A DNA stretch of 64,000 bases from an uncultured bacterium (lineage in GTDB: Bacteria > Planctomycetota > JAJSAM01 > JAJVHW01), in NCBI GenBank assembly GCA_937996235.1, contig CALKVK010000033.1, positions 124,001 through 188,000 on the forward strand. Reading direction: 5' to 3'. Shown one piece after another: positions 8,730-18,045 of the stretch. The first letter of the stretch is position 1, and the number at the start of each line of letters is the position of its first letter. The notes under the pieces were generated by a model. That model was not told the DNA's origin and ran no database searches. It worked only from the letters and a program-made list of their open reading frames with translations. The translations under genes and the position numbers were made by a program.

Positions 8730-11645
8730 ATGTCCGCCCTGCGTCCCGCGCTCTTCGCCTCGGTCTCGCTCGTCGCGCTCGTCGCGTGCTCCACACCTCC
8801 CGCAACCGTCGACCGCTCCCCGGTGCGCGCCGCGCCCGAGGTCCCGGGCGATCCGATGGGCGTCGTCATCCGCCGCCTGCCGAACGGGCTCACCGTGATG
8901 CTCTCGCCGAACCACGAGGAGCCGCGCATCACCGCGTGGATCACGACGCGCGCCGGCAGTGCGAAGGACCCGTCCGAAGCCACGGGCATGGCGCACTACC
9001 TCGAGCACATGCTCTTCAAGGGCACGCGGCAGCTCGGGACGCTCGACTACGCGCGCGAGGCGCCGCACCTCGAGCGCATCACGCAGCTCTACGACCGGCT
9101 GTTCGGCACGACCGACGCGGACGCCCGCGCGCAGCTGTACGCGGAGATCGACGCCGAGGGCGTCGCCGCGTCCGAATTCCAGGTGCCGAACGAGCTCGAC
9201 CAGCTCTACGACGCACTCGGCTGCTCCGGGCTCAACGCGTTCACGAGCGACGACCAGACGTCCTACACCGTCGAGATCCCGGCGAACCGCGTCGAGCAGT
9301 GGGCACGCGTCGAGGGGGACCGCTTCGCGCAGCCCGTGTTCCGGCTGTTCCAGACCGAGCTCGAGGCCGTGTACGAGGAGATGAACCAGAGCCTCGACAG
9401 CAAGGAGCGCGCGCTCTTCGAGGCGCTCCACCGCGCGCTCTGGCCGCGTCATCCCTACGGCACGCAGCCGACGATCGGGACCGTCGAGCACCTGAAGAAC
9501 CCGTCCATCCGCAAGATGTACGAGTACTTCGAGCGCTGGTACGTCCCCGGAAACATGTGCGTCGCGCTCGCGGGCGACTTCGATCCGGACGACGTGCTCG
9601 CGACGCTCGAGCGGACACTCGGCCGCTGGCCCGCCCGCCCGGTCCCGGCGGATCCGGTGTTCCCGCTCGACCCGCCGCACGGCCGCGTGTTCCACGAGAT
9701 CCGCCACCGCGGCGAGGAGCAGGTGGCTCTCGCCTACCTGACCGTTCCCGCGGCGCACCCCGACCGCGACGCGCTCGTGCTCTGCGACATGCTGCTCGAC
9801 AACTCCGAGACGGGTCTCGTCAACGTCAACCTCTCGCAGGCGCAGGCCGTGCGCGCAGCCGGCGCGTCGCCGACCTTCAACGTGGACTCCGGGTACGAGC
9901 TGCTCTGGGCGGTCCCGAAGACGGATCAGACGCTCGAGGAGTGCGAGGCGCTGCTGCTCGAGCAGGTGCGCCTGCTGCGCGAGGGCGCGTTCGACGAGTC
10001 CGACATCGCCGCGGTCGTCACCGACTTCGAGGTCGGGCGCAAGCGCGGCCTCGAGAGCAACGACACGCGTGTCGGCACGATGACCGCGGCGTTCGTCGAG
10101 CGCACGCCGTGGAGCCGTTCGGTCCACGAGATCGAGCGCCTGCGCAAGCTGACGAAGGCCGACGTCGTCGCCGCCGCGCGGCGCTGGTTCGGCGACGACC
10201 GGGTCGTCGTCTACCGCCGCAACGGCGAGCCGGAACTGCCGGAGGTGACGAAGCCCGCGTTCACGCCCGTGGACATGAAGGGCGACGTGCACACGCCGTT
10301 CTTCGCGTCCGTGCTCGATATGCCGGTGGACCCGATCGAACCGCACTTCGCCGTGAAGGGCGTGGACTACAGCGTGGCCGACTACCCGTGGGGACGCCTC
10401 TACTACGCGCACAACGACGTCAACGACGTGTTCGACGTGTCGGTGCGCTTCGACGTCGGGAGCGACCACGACCCCCGGCTCGACACTGCGTTCGACCTGC
10501 TCGCCCTCGCCGGCGCGGACGACGCCGACGCCGTCGCGTACCGCCGCCGGCTGTACGCGCTCGGCTCGTCGGTGGTCTGCGCCGCCGGCGACGACGAGAC
10601 GGTCTTCTCCGCGTCCGGGCTCGACGCGCACTTCGCGGAGACGGTCGCGCTGCTGCGCGCCCACACGGCGCGGCCGGCCGGCGTCACGCAGCAGGATCTC
10701 GACACGCTCGTCGAGCGCACGATCGGTGCGCGCGCCGTGCAGAAGACGGATCCGCGCGCGCTGAACGCCGCGCTCGTCGAGTACGCGCTGCACGGGCCGG
10801 AGAGCCGCTTCCTGAAGGCGCCCACCGACGCTGCGCTGCGCGCTCTGAACGTCGAAGAGCTCTTCGCCGCCGTGCGCGACCTGTGGACCACGAAGCGCAC
10901 CGTGACCTACGTCGGCTCGCTCGCCCCGGAGAAGGTGGCCGAGCTCGTGGCGGCGGGCGACACGGGCGCGCTGCGCGAACCGCCTGCGCGCCGACCCGAG
11001 ACGTACGTGACCCCTGCCGCGAATCGGATCGTGTTCCTGCAGAACGGCGGTGCGCAGGCGCGCGTGGCGCTGTTCGCCCCCGACGGGACGCTCGACCCGG
11101 AGCAGGCGCCGCTCGAGCGCCTGTACGACGAGTACATGAGCGGCTCGATGGGCTCCGTGGTGTTCCAGGAGGTGCGCGAGGCGCGCTCGCTCGCGTACTC
11201 CGTGTTCACCGACTACGCCGCGGGCGCCCGCCGCGGCGACGCGAACCTCATGCGCGGCGCGATGAGCAACCAGCAGGACAAGGTGCCGGAGGCGCTCGAC
11301 GTGCTCCTCGGTCTCGTGCGCGAGATGCCGCCGTCGGAGGTGCGCCTCGAGCAGGTGCGGCGCGCCGTCGACGAGGCGTACCGCACGAACCGTCTCGGCT
11401 TCCGGCGCCTGCCGACGACCGCTCTCACCTGGGACCGCTGGGGACTCGACGGGGACCCGCGCGAGGCCAACTGGCGCCGCGCGACGTCACTGACGCTCGA
11501 CGAACTCGTCGCGTTCGCCGGCCGCTTCCGCACGCGCCCGTTCACGGTCACGGTCCTCGGCGACCGCGACGCCGTGGACCTGCCGTCGCTCGCGCGCTTC
11601 GGCACGGTGGAGGAAGTGCAGCGCGACGCGCTCTTCAACTGGTGA
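8730..11645 (+). CDS. M16-family zinc metallopeptidase lipoprotein
   Basis: A 971-residue exported protein with a lipobox ending at Cys20 (LVALVAC). The first half is an active-type M16 (pitrilysin/insulinase) domain: inverted zinc motif H89-Y-L-E-H93 followed by the distal glutamate in ELEAVYEEMN. The second half, from about KGVDYSVADY, is a second M16 pair without the zinc motif, as in large two-domain family members. It probably degrades peptides in the periplasm while anchored to a membrane. ATG 8730 has GGAG 7 nt upstream; a longer upstream frame is rejected because the signal peptide begins here. Confidence 0.92.
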   Translation: MSALRPALFASVSLVALVACSTPPATVDRSPVRAAPEVPGDPMGVVIRRLPNGLTVMLSPNHEEPRITAWITTRAGSAKDPSEATGMAHYLEHMLFKGTRQLGTLDYAREAPHLERITQLYDRLFGTTDADARAQLYAEIDAEGVAASEFQVPNELDQLYDALGCSGLNAFTSDDQTSYTVEIPANRVEQWARVEGDRFAQPVFRLFQTELEAVYEEMNQSLDSKERALFEALHRALWPRHPYGTQPTIGTVEHLKNPSIRKMYEYFERWYVPGNMCVALAGDFDPDDVLATLERTLGRWPARPVPADPVFPLDPPHGRVFHEIRHRGEEQVALAYLTVPAAHPDRDALVLCDMLLDNSETGLVNVNLSQAQAVRAAGASPTFNVDSGYELLWAVPKTDQTLEECEALLLEQVRLLREGAFDESDIAAVVTDFEVGRKRGLESNDTRVGTMTAAFVERTPWSRSVHEIERLRKLTKADVVAAARRWFGDDRVVVYRRNGEPELPEVTKPAFTPVDMKGDVHTPFFASVLDMPVDPIEPHFAVKGVDYSVADYPWGRLYYAHNDVNDVFDVSVRFDVGSDHDPRLDTAFDLLALAGADDADAVAYRRRLYALGSSVVCAAGDDETVFSASGLDAHFAETVALLRAHTARPAGVTQQDLDTLVERTIGARAVQKTDPRALNAALVEYALHGPESRFLKAPTDAALRALNVEELFAAVRDLWTTKRTVTYVGSLAPEKVAELVAAGDTGALREPPARRPETYVTPAANRIVFLQNGGAQARVALFAPDGTLDPEQAPLERLYDEYMSGSMGSVVFQEVREARSLAYSVFTDYAAGARRGDANLMRGAMSNQQDKVPEALDVLLGLVREMPPSEVRLEQVRRAVDEAYRTNRLGFRRLPTTALTWDRWGLDGDPREANWRRATSLTLDELVAFAGRFRTRPFTVTVLGDRDAVDLPSLARFGTVEEVQRDALFNW

Positions 11646-11699
11646 TCGTGTGAGGCCGGCGCCGCGTCCGCTCCCCGCTCTGCCGGCGCGGAGCTGCGC

Positions 11700-13502
11700 G
11701 TGACGTGCATCCGCACCGCGGCGCGCGCGCGCGCACCGGAGCTCGTGTGCGCGGCCGTCGGCACGCTGCTGCGCGCGGTCGCAGCGTGGCAGCAGTGGCA
11801 CGCGAACCCCGTCGTGCGCGCACCGCGGCTCGACGCGCTCTACTACATCGAGTGGGGACGCGAGATCGCGGCGGGGCACGTCCTCTCCGCGGGTCCGGTC
11901 GGCGCGGGCGAGCCGTACCTGCTCAACCCGCTCTACGCGTGGCTGCTCGGCGCGCTCGCACTCCTACCCGCCGGGTTGCACGTCGCGACGCTCGTCGCGC
12001 AGGCGCTGCTCGGCGGCGCCACGGCATGGATCACCGCGTCGGCTGCGCGGCGCTTCGCCGGCGGGAGCCGCGGCGCGGCGTGGTGCGCCGGTCTCGCCAC
12101 GGCCGCGTGCGTGCCCCTGGTCCACCTCGCGACGCACGTCTCCGTCGCGACGCTCGCGGCGTTCCTCGTCGCCGGCGCGCTGCACGCGCTCGCGCCCGTG
12201 GAGCGCGCTTCTCACGCCGCACGCCGCGGTGCGGTCGCGGGCCTCTGGCTCGGGCTCGGCGCGCTGGCGCGCCCCGTCGCGCTGCTCGCGCTGCCCTTCG
12301 CCGCGTGGTTGCTGCTGCGACGCGACGGACGCCGCGCGGCGGTCGCGTTGTGCGCGGCGTTCGCGTGCTGTTCCGCCGTCTCGTTCGTGCGCAACGTCGC
12401 GGTGTCCGGCGAGCCCGTCGTGTACACCGCCGCCGACGGACAGAACCTGCACCTCGGCGTCAACCCGCTGGCGCGCGCGAGCGGTTCGATGCTCACCGAC
12501 GCGTTCCGCTTCGCGCCGACCGCGATGCACGAGGACGCGCGACTGCGCGTCGCCCTGGAACTCGGCCACGAACCGTCGCGACGCGAGGTCTCGGCGTGGT
12601 ATCGCGCAGATGCGCTGCGCGAGGTGCGGCGCGCACCGGGTGCGGCGCTCGCGTTCTATGCGCGGAAGCTGCGCTGGTTCGTGTCGGCGTACGAGCCGCC
12701 GTCCAGCGCGGATCTCACCTACGACGCGTACCACGTTCCCTGGCTTCCGTGGTGCGGCGTGCCCTGGTGCGTCCTCGCCGCCTGCGGCCTCGCGGGCGCG
12801 TGGGTATGTCGCCGCGACCGCGAGCTCCTGCTCGCGGCGCTCGGGTTCGTCGCCGCGCACGCGCTCGCGTGCACGCTCAGCTTCCCGCTCTCGCACTATC
12901 GCGCGCCCGCGGCGCCGGCGCTCGCGGTGCTCGCGGCGTGCGGCATCGCGCGTGTGCGCGCGGCGGACCTGCGCGCGCGCGTCGTGTGCGCGGGCGTCGC
13001 GCTCGGCGTCCTCGTCGCTGCGCTGCTCCCTCCGCAGCCTGCGGAGTCGGGGGCCGTCCGCCACGTCAACGACGCGATCGCGGCGTTGAACCGCGGCGAC
13101 GCTGCGGCTGCCGCGCGCGATGCGGACACGTCGCTGCGGGAGCTGCCGGCGTGGAGCGTCCCGCGACTCGTCCGCGGCCAGGCGCGCTTCCTGCTGCGCG
13201 ACCTGGTCGGCGCGCGCGACGACGCCGCCGCCGTCGTGCAGGCCCAGCCATGGAACGTGGTCGCGCGGCGGCTCGTCGCCGTCGTCGACGTCAACCTCGG
13301 TCACGCGGAGGCGGCTGTCGCGGACCTCGACGCATTCACGGCGCGCGTGCCGTGGAGCGTCGCAGCGCGCGGTGCCCGCGGCGAGCTCCGCGCCTACGCG
13401 GGGCACGCTGACGCCGCACGCGACGACCTGGAGTGGGCCTGCTCACGCGGCTACGACGCCGACCCGGACGCGCTGCGCCGCGCCGGGCTCGCGCCGCGCT
13501 GA
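11700..13502 (+). CDS. GT39-like membrane protein with C-terminal TPR-like tail
   Basis: A 600-residue polytopic membrane protein. The N-terminal region (RLDALYYIEWGREIAAG, then LLNPLYAW) and the later SFPLSHYRAP segment resemble ArnT/PMT-type glycosyltransferases that use lipid-linked sugars. After the last membrane segment (VALGVLVAALLPPQP), about 150 residues form TPR-like helical repeats (NRGDAAAAARDAD, LVGARDDAAAVV, LGHAEAAVADLDA). It is clearly homologous end to end to the protein at 14461, so the pair arose by duplication. GTG start, 54 nt after the M16 gene. Donor and acceptor are unknown. Confidence 0.75.
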   Translation: MTCIRTAARARAPELVCAAVGTLLRAVAAWQQWHANPVVRAPRLDALYYIEWGREIAAGHVLSAGPVGAGEPYLLNPLYAWLLGALALLPAGLHVATLVAQALLGGATAWITASAARRFAGGSRGAAWCAGLATAACVPLVHLATHVSVATLAAFLVAGALHALAPVERASHAARRGAVAGLWLGLGALARPVALLALPFAAWLLLRRDGRRAAVALCAAFACCSAVSFVRNVAVSGEPVVYTAADGQNLHLGVNPLARASGSMLTDAFRFAPTAMHEDARLRVALELGHEPSRREVSAWYRADALREVRRAPGAALAFYARKLRWFVSAYEPPSSADLTYDAYHVPWLPWCGVPWCVLAACGLAGAWVCRRDRELLLAALGFVAAHALACTLSFPLSHYRAPAAPALAVLAACGIARVRAADLRARVVCAGVALGVLVAALLPPQPAESGAVRHVNDAIAALNRGDAAAAARDADTSLRELPAWSVPRLVRGQARFLLRDLVGARDDAAAVVQAQPWNVVARRLVAVVDVNLGHAEAAVADLDAFTARVPWSVAARGARGELRAYAGHADAARDDLEWACSRGYDADPDALRRAGLAPR

Positions 13503-13511
13503 GCGCACGGA

Positions 13512-14048
13512 TCAGTCCGGCGGCGCGTGCGCGCGCAGCAGCGCCTCGACGTCGGGCCGGCACGTCCCGCAGCCCTGCGTGGCGCGCACGTGGTCGCGCA
13601 GCGCGTCGAGCGACCGCGCGCCGGCGATCGTGATCGCGTGCACGATCTCGTCGGCTCCGAGTCCGAAGCACGCGCACACGACGGGGCGTGTCCGCGGCGC
13701 GGCGTCCGTGCACCATGCACGCAAGGCGTCGCGCAGGGCTGCGTGCACGGCGCGTGCCGTGACGTGGCCTTCGCGCAGCCCCGCGAGCCGCGCGATCGCA
13801 CGCGCGCTCGTGCGCGCCGCGTCCGCGGCACGTGCGCCGTGGAGCGCCTCGCACAGCGCGGCCGCGGCGGCTCGCGCGGCGTCGAAGCAGAGCAGCTCGA
13901 AGCGCGCGGCGCGGATCGTCCCGTCGAGATCGATCCGCAGTCGCAGCGTGAGACCCGGCGCCGAATCGACAGGGCCCGCTCGGCCGGTCGCGTTCGCGCC
14001 CGGGAGCGGGCCCTCGTGGTCCGCCGTCGCGGCGGCGTCGCCGCTCAC
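13512..14048 (-). CDS. NifU-N/BFD-like [2Fe-2S] protein
   Basis: A 178-residue protein. Its middle part (LRLRIDLDGTIRAARFELLCFDAARAA split over about 30-60) resembles the NifU N-terminal scaffold region. The C-terminus carries VCACFGLGADEIVHAI followed about 30 residues later by GCGTCRPDVEALL, the CxCx(n)CxxC arrangement of BFD-type [2Fe-2S] domains. A role in handling Fe-S clusters or electrons is likely. GTG 14048 is chosen because AAGGA lies about 10 nt upstream; it begins 23 nt after the thioredoxin stop, so the two form an operon. The scaffold assignment is weaker than the BFD one. Confidence 0.65.
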   Translation of the reverse strand: MSGDAAATADHEGPLPGANATGRAGPVDSAPGLTLRLRIDLDGTIRAARFELLCFDAARAAAAALCEALHGARAADAARTSARAIARLAGLREGHVTARAVHAALRDALRAWCTDAAPRTRPVVCACFGLGADEIVHAITIAGARSLDALRDHVRATQGCGTCRPDVEALLRAHAPPD

Positions 14049-14071
14049 GTGGGACAGGTCCTTGCAGGCCC

Positions 14072-14395
14072 TTAGAGGACTTCCTTCAGCGCGCGCTCGA
14101 GCTCGGGCTTCGGCTTGAAGCCGGTCATGCGCCGGGCCTCCGCGCCGCCCTTCATGAGGATGAGCGTCGGCACCGCCATGATGCCGTGGCTCGACGCGAC
14201 GCCCGGCGCGCGGTCGATGTCGATCTTGACGACCTTCGCGCGGCCGGCGTACGCCGCCGCGAGCTCCTCCACGATCGGATTCAGGCTCTTGCACGGCCCG
14301 CACCACGTGGCATAGAAGTCGACGAGGACGGGGACGTCGCTCTTCAGGACCTCGGACTCGTACGTCTTGTCATCCACGTGCAGAACGCCGGACAT
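14072..14395 (-). CDS. trxA: Thioredoxin
   Basis: A 107-residue canonical cytoplasmic thioredoxin that reduces protein disulfides. It has VDFYATWCGPCKSLNP with the WCGPC active site, VVKIDIDRAPGVASSHGI and the cis-proline stretch AVPTLILMKGG. ATG 14395 is preceded by GAGAGGTG. It is the first gene of a two-gene operon with the BFD-like protein and is divergent from the membrane protein at 14461. Unlike the exported relative at 54334, it keeps both cysteines. Confidence 0.96.
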   Translation of the reverse strand: MSGVLHVDDKTYESEVLKSDVPVLVDFYATWCGPCKSLNPIVEELAAAYAGRAKVVKIDIDRAPGVASSHGIMAVPTLILMKGGAEARRMTGFKPKPELERALKEVL

Positions 14396-14460
14396 GGGGC
14401 ACCTCTCGTCGGTTGCGGCTCGGGATCGTACCTTCTAACAACCGACCGATCCTCCCCATG

Positions 14461-16353
14461 CCCAAATCCGATGTGCTGCGACGGGCCCCCCGCGACCCCG
14501 CGTGGGCATGTGGCGCGGTCGCCGTGCTGCTGCGCGTGACCGTCGTCGCGCAGGCACTCGCGCAGAACGTCACGGTCTCGCATCCGCAGCTCGACGGGCT
14601 CTACTACCTGGGCTGGGCCGACGCCATCGCCCACGGCGATCTGTGGGGCCGCGGCGAACCCGTCGGCGGCGCGCCGTTCTTCCTGAACCCGCTCTACGCG
14701 TACGCGCTCGCGCCGCTCGCGCTCGTCCTCCGCGCGCACGTCGTGGTCGGCGTCCTGTTCGCGCAGGCGCTCCTCGGCGGCGCGACGACCTGGCTCGCCG
14801 CGCGGACCGCGGAGCGGCTGTTCGGACGCGCGGCGGCCTGGGTCGCGGGCGTCGGCGTGGCGTTCTCCGCCGCGCTCGTGCACCTCGACACGCACCTCTC
14901 GGTCTCCGGCCTCGGCGCGTTCCTCGTGGCGGCCACGATGTGGAGCGCCGTGCCGCCGCCCGCGGGAGCGGCGCTCGACCAGCGCTCGCTCCTCCGGCGC
15001 GCCGCCGTGACGGGTGCGTGGCTCGGCGTGGGGGCGCTCGCGCGGCCGATCACGCCGCTCGCGCTGCCGTTCATGGCCTGGCTCCACGCTCGCCGCGCCG
15101 CGCCGGGGCGGCGTGTGAAGACGGCGCTCGTCGTCGTCGCGCTGTTCGCCGTCCCGGCCGTCCCGAGCCTCGTCCGCAACCGCCTCGTCGGCGGCGAGTG
15201 GACCGTCTACACGGCGGCGTCGGGCGCGAACGTGTTCCTCGGGAACAACGCGGACGCGCGGCGCTACCGCACGATGTGCGCGAGCGGACGCTTCCGCTTC
15301 AACCCGGGCGAGATGCACCACGACATCCGACGCCATCTGGCGCCGCGTCTGGGCGAGGACGCGTCCTGGGGGCGGATCTCGGCCACTCTCACGTCCGACG
15401 CGATCGACGAGATGCTGCGTCAACCGGCCGCCGCCGCCGGGTTCCTCGTCGACAAGGCGCGCTGGTTCGCGTCGCCGGTCGAGGTCCCGTCGTCGGGCAA
15501 CCTCGACGTCGATCGCGAACTGGCGCCGCTGCTGCGCGCCGCGTGCGTGCCCACGTGGCTGCTCGTCGCCGTGGGGCTGGCGGGGCTGGTGCTCCACGCG
15601 CGGCGCCGCGACGTCCTGTGCGGTCCGGGCGCGCTCGTGCTCGCCCACGTCGCCGTGCTGACACTCGTGTTCCCGCTGTCGCACTATCGCAGTCCGGCCG
15701 TCCCCGCGCTCGCGGTGCTCGCCGGCGGCGCCGTGCACCACGTGCTCGTCGCGGCGGACGGCCGCTGGATGCGCGCCGGCGTCGCGCTCGCGCTGACCGG
15801 CGTCGCGGCGCTCGTCGGCATGCTGCCGCCGCAGCCCGCGCCGATGCTCCACACCGGTCTCGTCAACCTGGCGAACACGTACCACGCGCTCGCCGCCGAG
15901 AGCGGCGCGCGCGCCGATCACGACGCTGCCGAGAGCTACGCGCGCCGCGCCCTCGACAGGTTCCGCACCGAGTACCCGGGCGAGCCGGAGATCGCCGCGC
16001 CGTGGTTCGTGCTCGGCGACACGTACTTCTCGCGCGACGGGCGCCCCGACCTGGCCGCGCCCTGCTACGAACGCGGGCTCGCGACCGCACCGGACGAGTG
16101 GATGCCGCGCGCCTCGCTCGTCGAGTGCCTGCGCCTGCTCCGGCGCTTCGACGACGCGCTGCGCGAGACGGCGCTGATCGAGCGCACCGTGCCCGGGAGC
16201 GTCGTCGTCTCGAAGTTCCGGGCGGAGATCCTCACGCAGCTCGGGCGGCCGGACGAGGCACGGCCGTACGTCGTCGACGCCCTCGAGCGCGCGACGCGCC
16301 CGGCGGAGCGCCCGCGCGAGTTCGCGATCCCGCCCGACCTGCGCCGGCCCTGA
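14461..16353 (+). CDS. GT39-like membrane protein with C-terminal TPR-like tail
   Basis: A 630-residue paralogue of the 11700-13502 product. Matching landmarks are QLDGLYYLGWADAIAHG, FFLNPLYAY, AQALLGGATTWLAAR, FRFNPGEMHHD and FPLSHYRSPAVPALAVLAGG. About ten membrane segments end near LVGMLPPQPAP, after which a roughly 160-residue tail has TPR-like units (ADHDAAESYARRALDRF, RPDLAAPCYERGL). It is probably an envelope glycosyltransferase acting on a lipid-linked sugar, with the tail outside or inside depending on an unresolved topology. ATG 14461 is chosen; a longer frame from 14413 is possible. Confidence 0.75.
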   Translation, partial: PKSDVLRRAPRDPAWACGAVAVLLRVTVVAQALAQNVTVSHPQLDGLYYLGWADAIAHGDLWGRGEPVGGAPFFLNPLYAYALAPLALVLRAHVVVGVLFAQALLGGATTWLAARTAERLFGRAAAWVAGVGVAFSAALVHLDTHLSVSGLGAFLVAATMWSAVPPPAGAALDQRSLLRRAAVTGAWLGVGALARPITPLALPFMAWLHARRAAPGRRVKTALVVVALFAVPAVPSLVRNRLVGGEWTVYTAASGANVFLGNNADARRYRTMCASGRFRFNPGEMHHDIRRHLAPRLGEDASWGRISATLTSDAIDEMLRQPAAAAGFLVDKARWFASPVEVPSSGNLDVDRELAPLLRAACVPTWLLVAVGLAGLVLHARRRDVLCGPGALVLAHVAVLTLVFPLSHYRSPAVPALAVLAGGAVHHVLVAADGRWMRAGVALALTGVAALVGMLPPQPAPMLHTGLVNLANTYHALAAESGARADHDAAESYARRALDRFRTEYPGEPEIAAPWFVLGDTYFSRDGRPDLAAPCYERGLATAPDEWMPRASLVECLRLLRRFDDALRETALIERTVPGSVVVSKFRAEILTQLGRPDEARPYVVDALERATRPAERPREFAIPPDLRRP

Positions 16354-16606
16354 CGCGACGGCGGCGGGCCGGTCCGCATCGTTCGCCAGCTCTCGCGGGG
16401 AGTGCGGGTGTGACGCAGCGGCTTCGAGGGCTGCGTTCGTGGCACCTGAGTTCTCGTCACGCGGCAGGCCGTCCCGGCCGAGCCGGAGGCGCGAGGTCAA
16501 GAAGGCGCGACGAAGTCGGGGTTGAACGCCCCGTTCGAGGAGCGCCGACGCAGAGATCGCGACTCCGGCGACGCGCCGGGCGCGGGAGCTGGTGGACGAT
16601 GCGGGC

Positions 16607-16612
16607 TAGACT
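16607..16612 (+). promoter_or_regulatory. -10 box (TAGACT), leaderless type
   Basis: TAGACT lies 6 nt before ATG 16619, and no Shine-Dalgarno sequence intervenes. Confidence 0.55.
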
Positions 16613-16618
16613 CGCCGC

Positions 16619-17167
16619 ATGGCCCCCGCACTCGACTCCTGGCGCCGTCGCGCGTCGTTCCTCTGCGCCGTCGCCGCGCTCGGCCTCGGCGGCCTCTCCG
16701 GTTGCCGACCGCGGACCGTGGCGCCGCCGCCGGCGGCGGTCGTGCCGCCATTCGTGCCTCCGCTGGCCGCCGTCGAGGCGGGCGAGCAGCTGGTGATGCA
16801 CCGTGGCGCGACGGAGTTCCACTACACGATCACGGCGGTCACGGACGAGGAGGTCGTGGCGGACTGCCTGACCTATCAGGGCGGCGTCCTCGCCGGGGAG
16901 CGCGTCGAGCTACACTGGCCGCGGAACGGTCTGGCGCTCCAACCGGGCGGCGTCCTGACGAGTCTGCGTCACACCACCGTGGACATCGACGGACGCTCCT
17001 GGCCGTGCTGGCTCGCGGAGGTGCGCTCGACCACGGGCCAGTTCTTCTACTACTGGCTCTCCGATTCCGTGGCGGCGCAGGGCTTCCTCAAGATCGCCAG
17101 GTTCGACGACGGGAAGCTCGACGAGGCGACCGCGATCACGCGGGTCAGCGACTCGTCGGCGCGCTGA
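16619..17167 (+). CDS. Putative lipoprotein of unknown function
   Basis: A 182-residue exported protein. A signal peptide with lipobox LSGC ends at Cys29; a proline-rich linker follows, then a compact domain rich in strands (TEFHYTITAVTDEEVVADC, SWPCWLAEVRSTTGQFFYYW). I do not recognise the family. It is a single gene with its own leaderless promoter, convergent with the bL34 gene. Confidence 0.75.
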   Translation: MAPALDSWRRRASFLCAVAALGLGGLSGCRPRTVAPPPAAVVPPFVPPLAAVEAGEQLVMHRGATEFHYTITAVTDEEVVADCLTYQGGVLAGERVELHWPRNGLALQPGGVLTSLRHTTVDIDGRSWPCWLAEVRSTTGQFFYYWLSDSVAAQGFLKIARFDDGKLDEATAITRVSDSSAR

Positions 17168-17262
17168 GCACGCCCGGGCGTGGTGCGCGCGGGGCCGGCT
17201 CGGCCGCCCGTACGGTCCGCACGAGCGGCTCGCCCGTGAACGCGCGTTCGCTCGGCGGCGCG

Positions 17263-17290
17263 CCGACCCCAGGGCCCCGACCCCAGGGCC
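17263..17290. repeat. 14-bp tandem duplication
   Basis: CCGACCCCAGGGCC occurs twice in direct succession between the lipoprotein gene and the bL34 gene. No role is evident. Confidence 0.8.
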
Positions 17291-17340
17291 GCAGCGCGGC
17301 GCCGGCGACGATACGCCGGCCCGCGCCGGCCGGGACCCGG

Positions 17341-17484
17341 CTACTTGCGGAACGCGCCGCGGTACGAGCCGTAGCGCTTGCGCTGCCGGTTGACGATCTT
17401 GCGGCCCTTCTTGGTGCGCATGCGGGTCAGGAAGCCGAACATGCGGGCGCGCTTGATGTTGCTGCGGCGGATGCGGATCTTCAT
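17341..17484 (-). CDS. rpmH: Ribosomal protein bL34
   Basis: A 47-residue, very basic protein. The core GFLTRMRTKKGRKIVNRQRK matches the bL34 signature (GFRxRMxTxxGRxVxxxRR); the N-terminus MKIRIRRSNIKRARM and tail YGSYRGAFRK are unusual but of the right size. It is a structural protein of the large ribosomal subunit. In many bacteria it is followed by rnpA and yidC near the replication origin; here the downstream side is a convergent lipoprotein gene, so that cluster is broken up. Confidence 0.85.
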   Translation of the reverse strand: MKIRIRRSNIKRARMFGFLTRMRTKKGRKIVNRQRKRYGSYRGAFRK

Positions 17485-17689
17485 CGGACGTCCTGGGTCT
17501 GCGTTGCGGACCTGCCGGCCGGGGAGCGCGTCGTGCGGCGCCCTCCACCCCTCCGGGAGGCGAGCCCGGCAGAGTAGCCGCGTGCCCGGCGCCCGTCTCC
17601 GGAATCTCGGCGGCCGGGCGCAACGGCGGATCCGCGAAATCGCCCGGACGCGGAGTGCGAAAGTCACAGGCCGAGGACGGTTTTCCCTC

Positions 17690-17718
17690 TTGACGCACGT
17701 GCGATCCACAGCCAGACT
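17690..17718 (+). promoter_or_regulatory. Possible sigma-70 promoter
   Basis: TTGACG and CAGACT are separated by 17 nt. The -35 match is good and the -10 match poor. It would give a leader of about 350 nt for the giant secreted protein. Confidence 0.35.
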
Positions 17719-17786
17719 CTGGTGTGGCGCGGGTCGGACGATCCGACCGCACCCATGATCACGTAAGACGTCGGGGCAGGGCTATC

Positions 17787-17893
17787 AGGGTCGCAGAAGC
17801 AGGCGGAGGTTCCCGGGGGCGGGAGCCGAAGCCGCGGGCAGCTTGACGCTGTCCGCCGCAGGCGGTGCTGTGACCTCCACGAGACGAGACCCT
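17787..17893 (+). ncRNA. Candidate structured leader RNA (nested helices)
   Basis: Complementary arms nest in order: AGGGTC 17787-17792 with GACCCT 17888-17893; GGAGGT 17805-17810 with ACCTCC 17873-17878. Inside are hairpins TCCCG/CGGGA (17811-17824) and a 9-bp stem with one G-U pair (17834-17842 with 17848-17856, loop TTGAC). The arrangement resembles a multibranched cis-regulatory RNA, but it matches no riboswitch class I know. High GC content makes short chance helices common. Confidence 0.35.
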
Positions 17894-18021
17894 CTGACGC
17901 CAAGGTGCCGTGCAGGCTTGGGCCTGCGGGGAGCCTGCGGGCGTTCAGGGGGTGTGTTCGTGAAGACGCGGCGCGCACGCGGTGGCGGCGGAGCGGGGTA
18001 GGCACTAGGCCGTCCCCGCGG

Positions 18022-18045
18022 CCGTGGGAGAGACGTCTCCCGCGG
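18022..18045 (+). promoter_or_regulatory. Hairpin before the Shine-Dalgarno of the giant gene
   Basis: CCGTGGGAGA pairs with TCTCCCGCGG (one G-U pair) around a GACG loop and ends 16 nt before AAGGAGGG. It could affect translation or mRNA stability. Confidence 0.4.

Noticed and set aside
17341..17484. Replication-origin region suggested by the bL34 gene
   Set aside because: No dnaA, rnpA, yidC or cluster of DnaA boxes is seen nearby.
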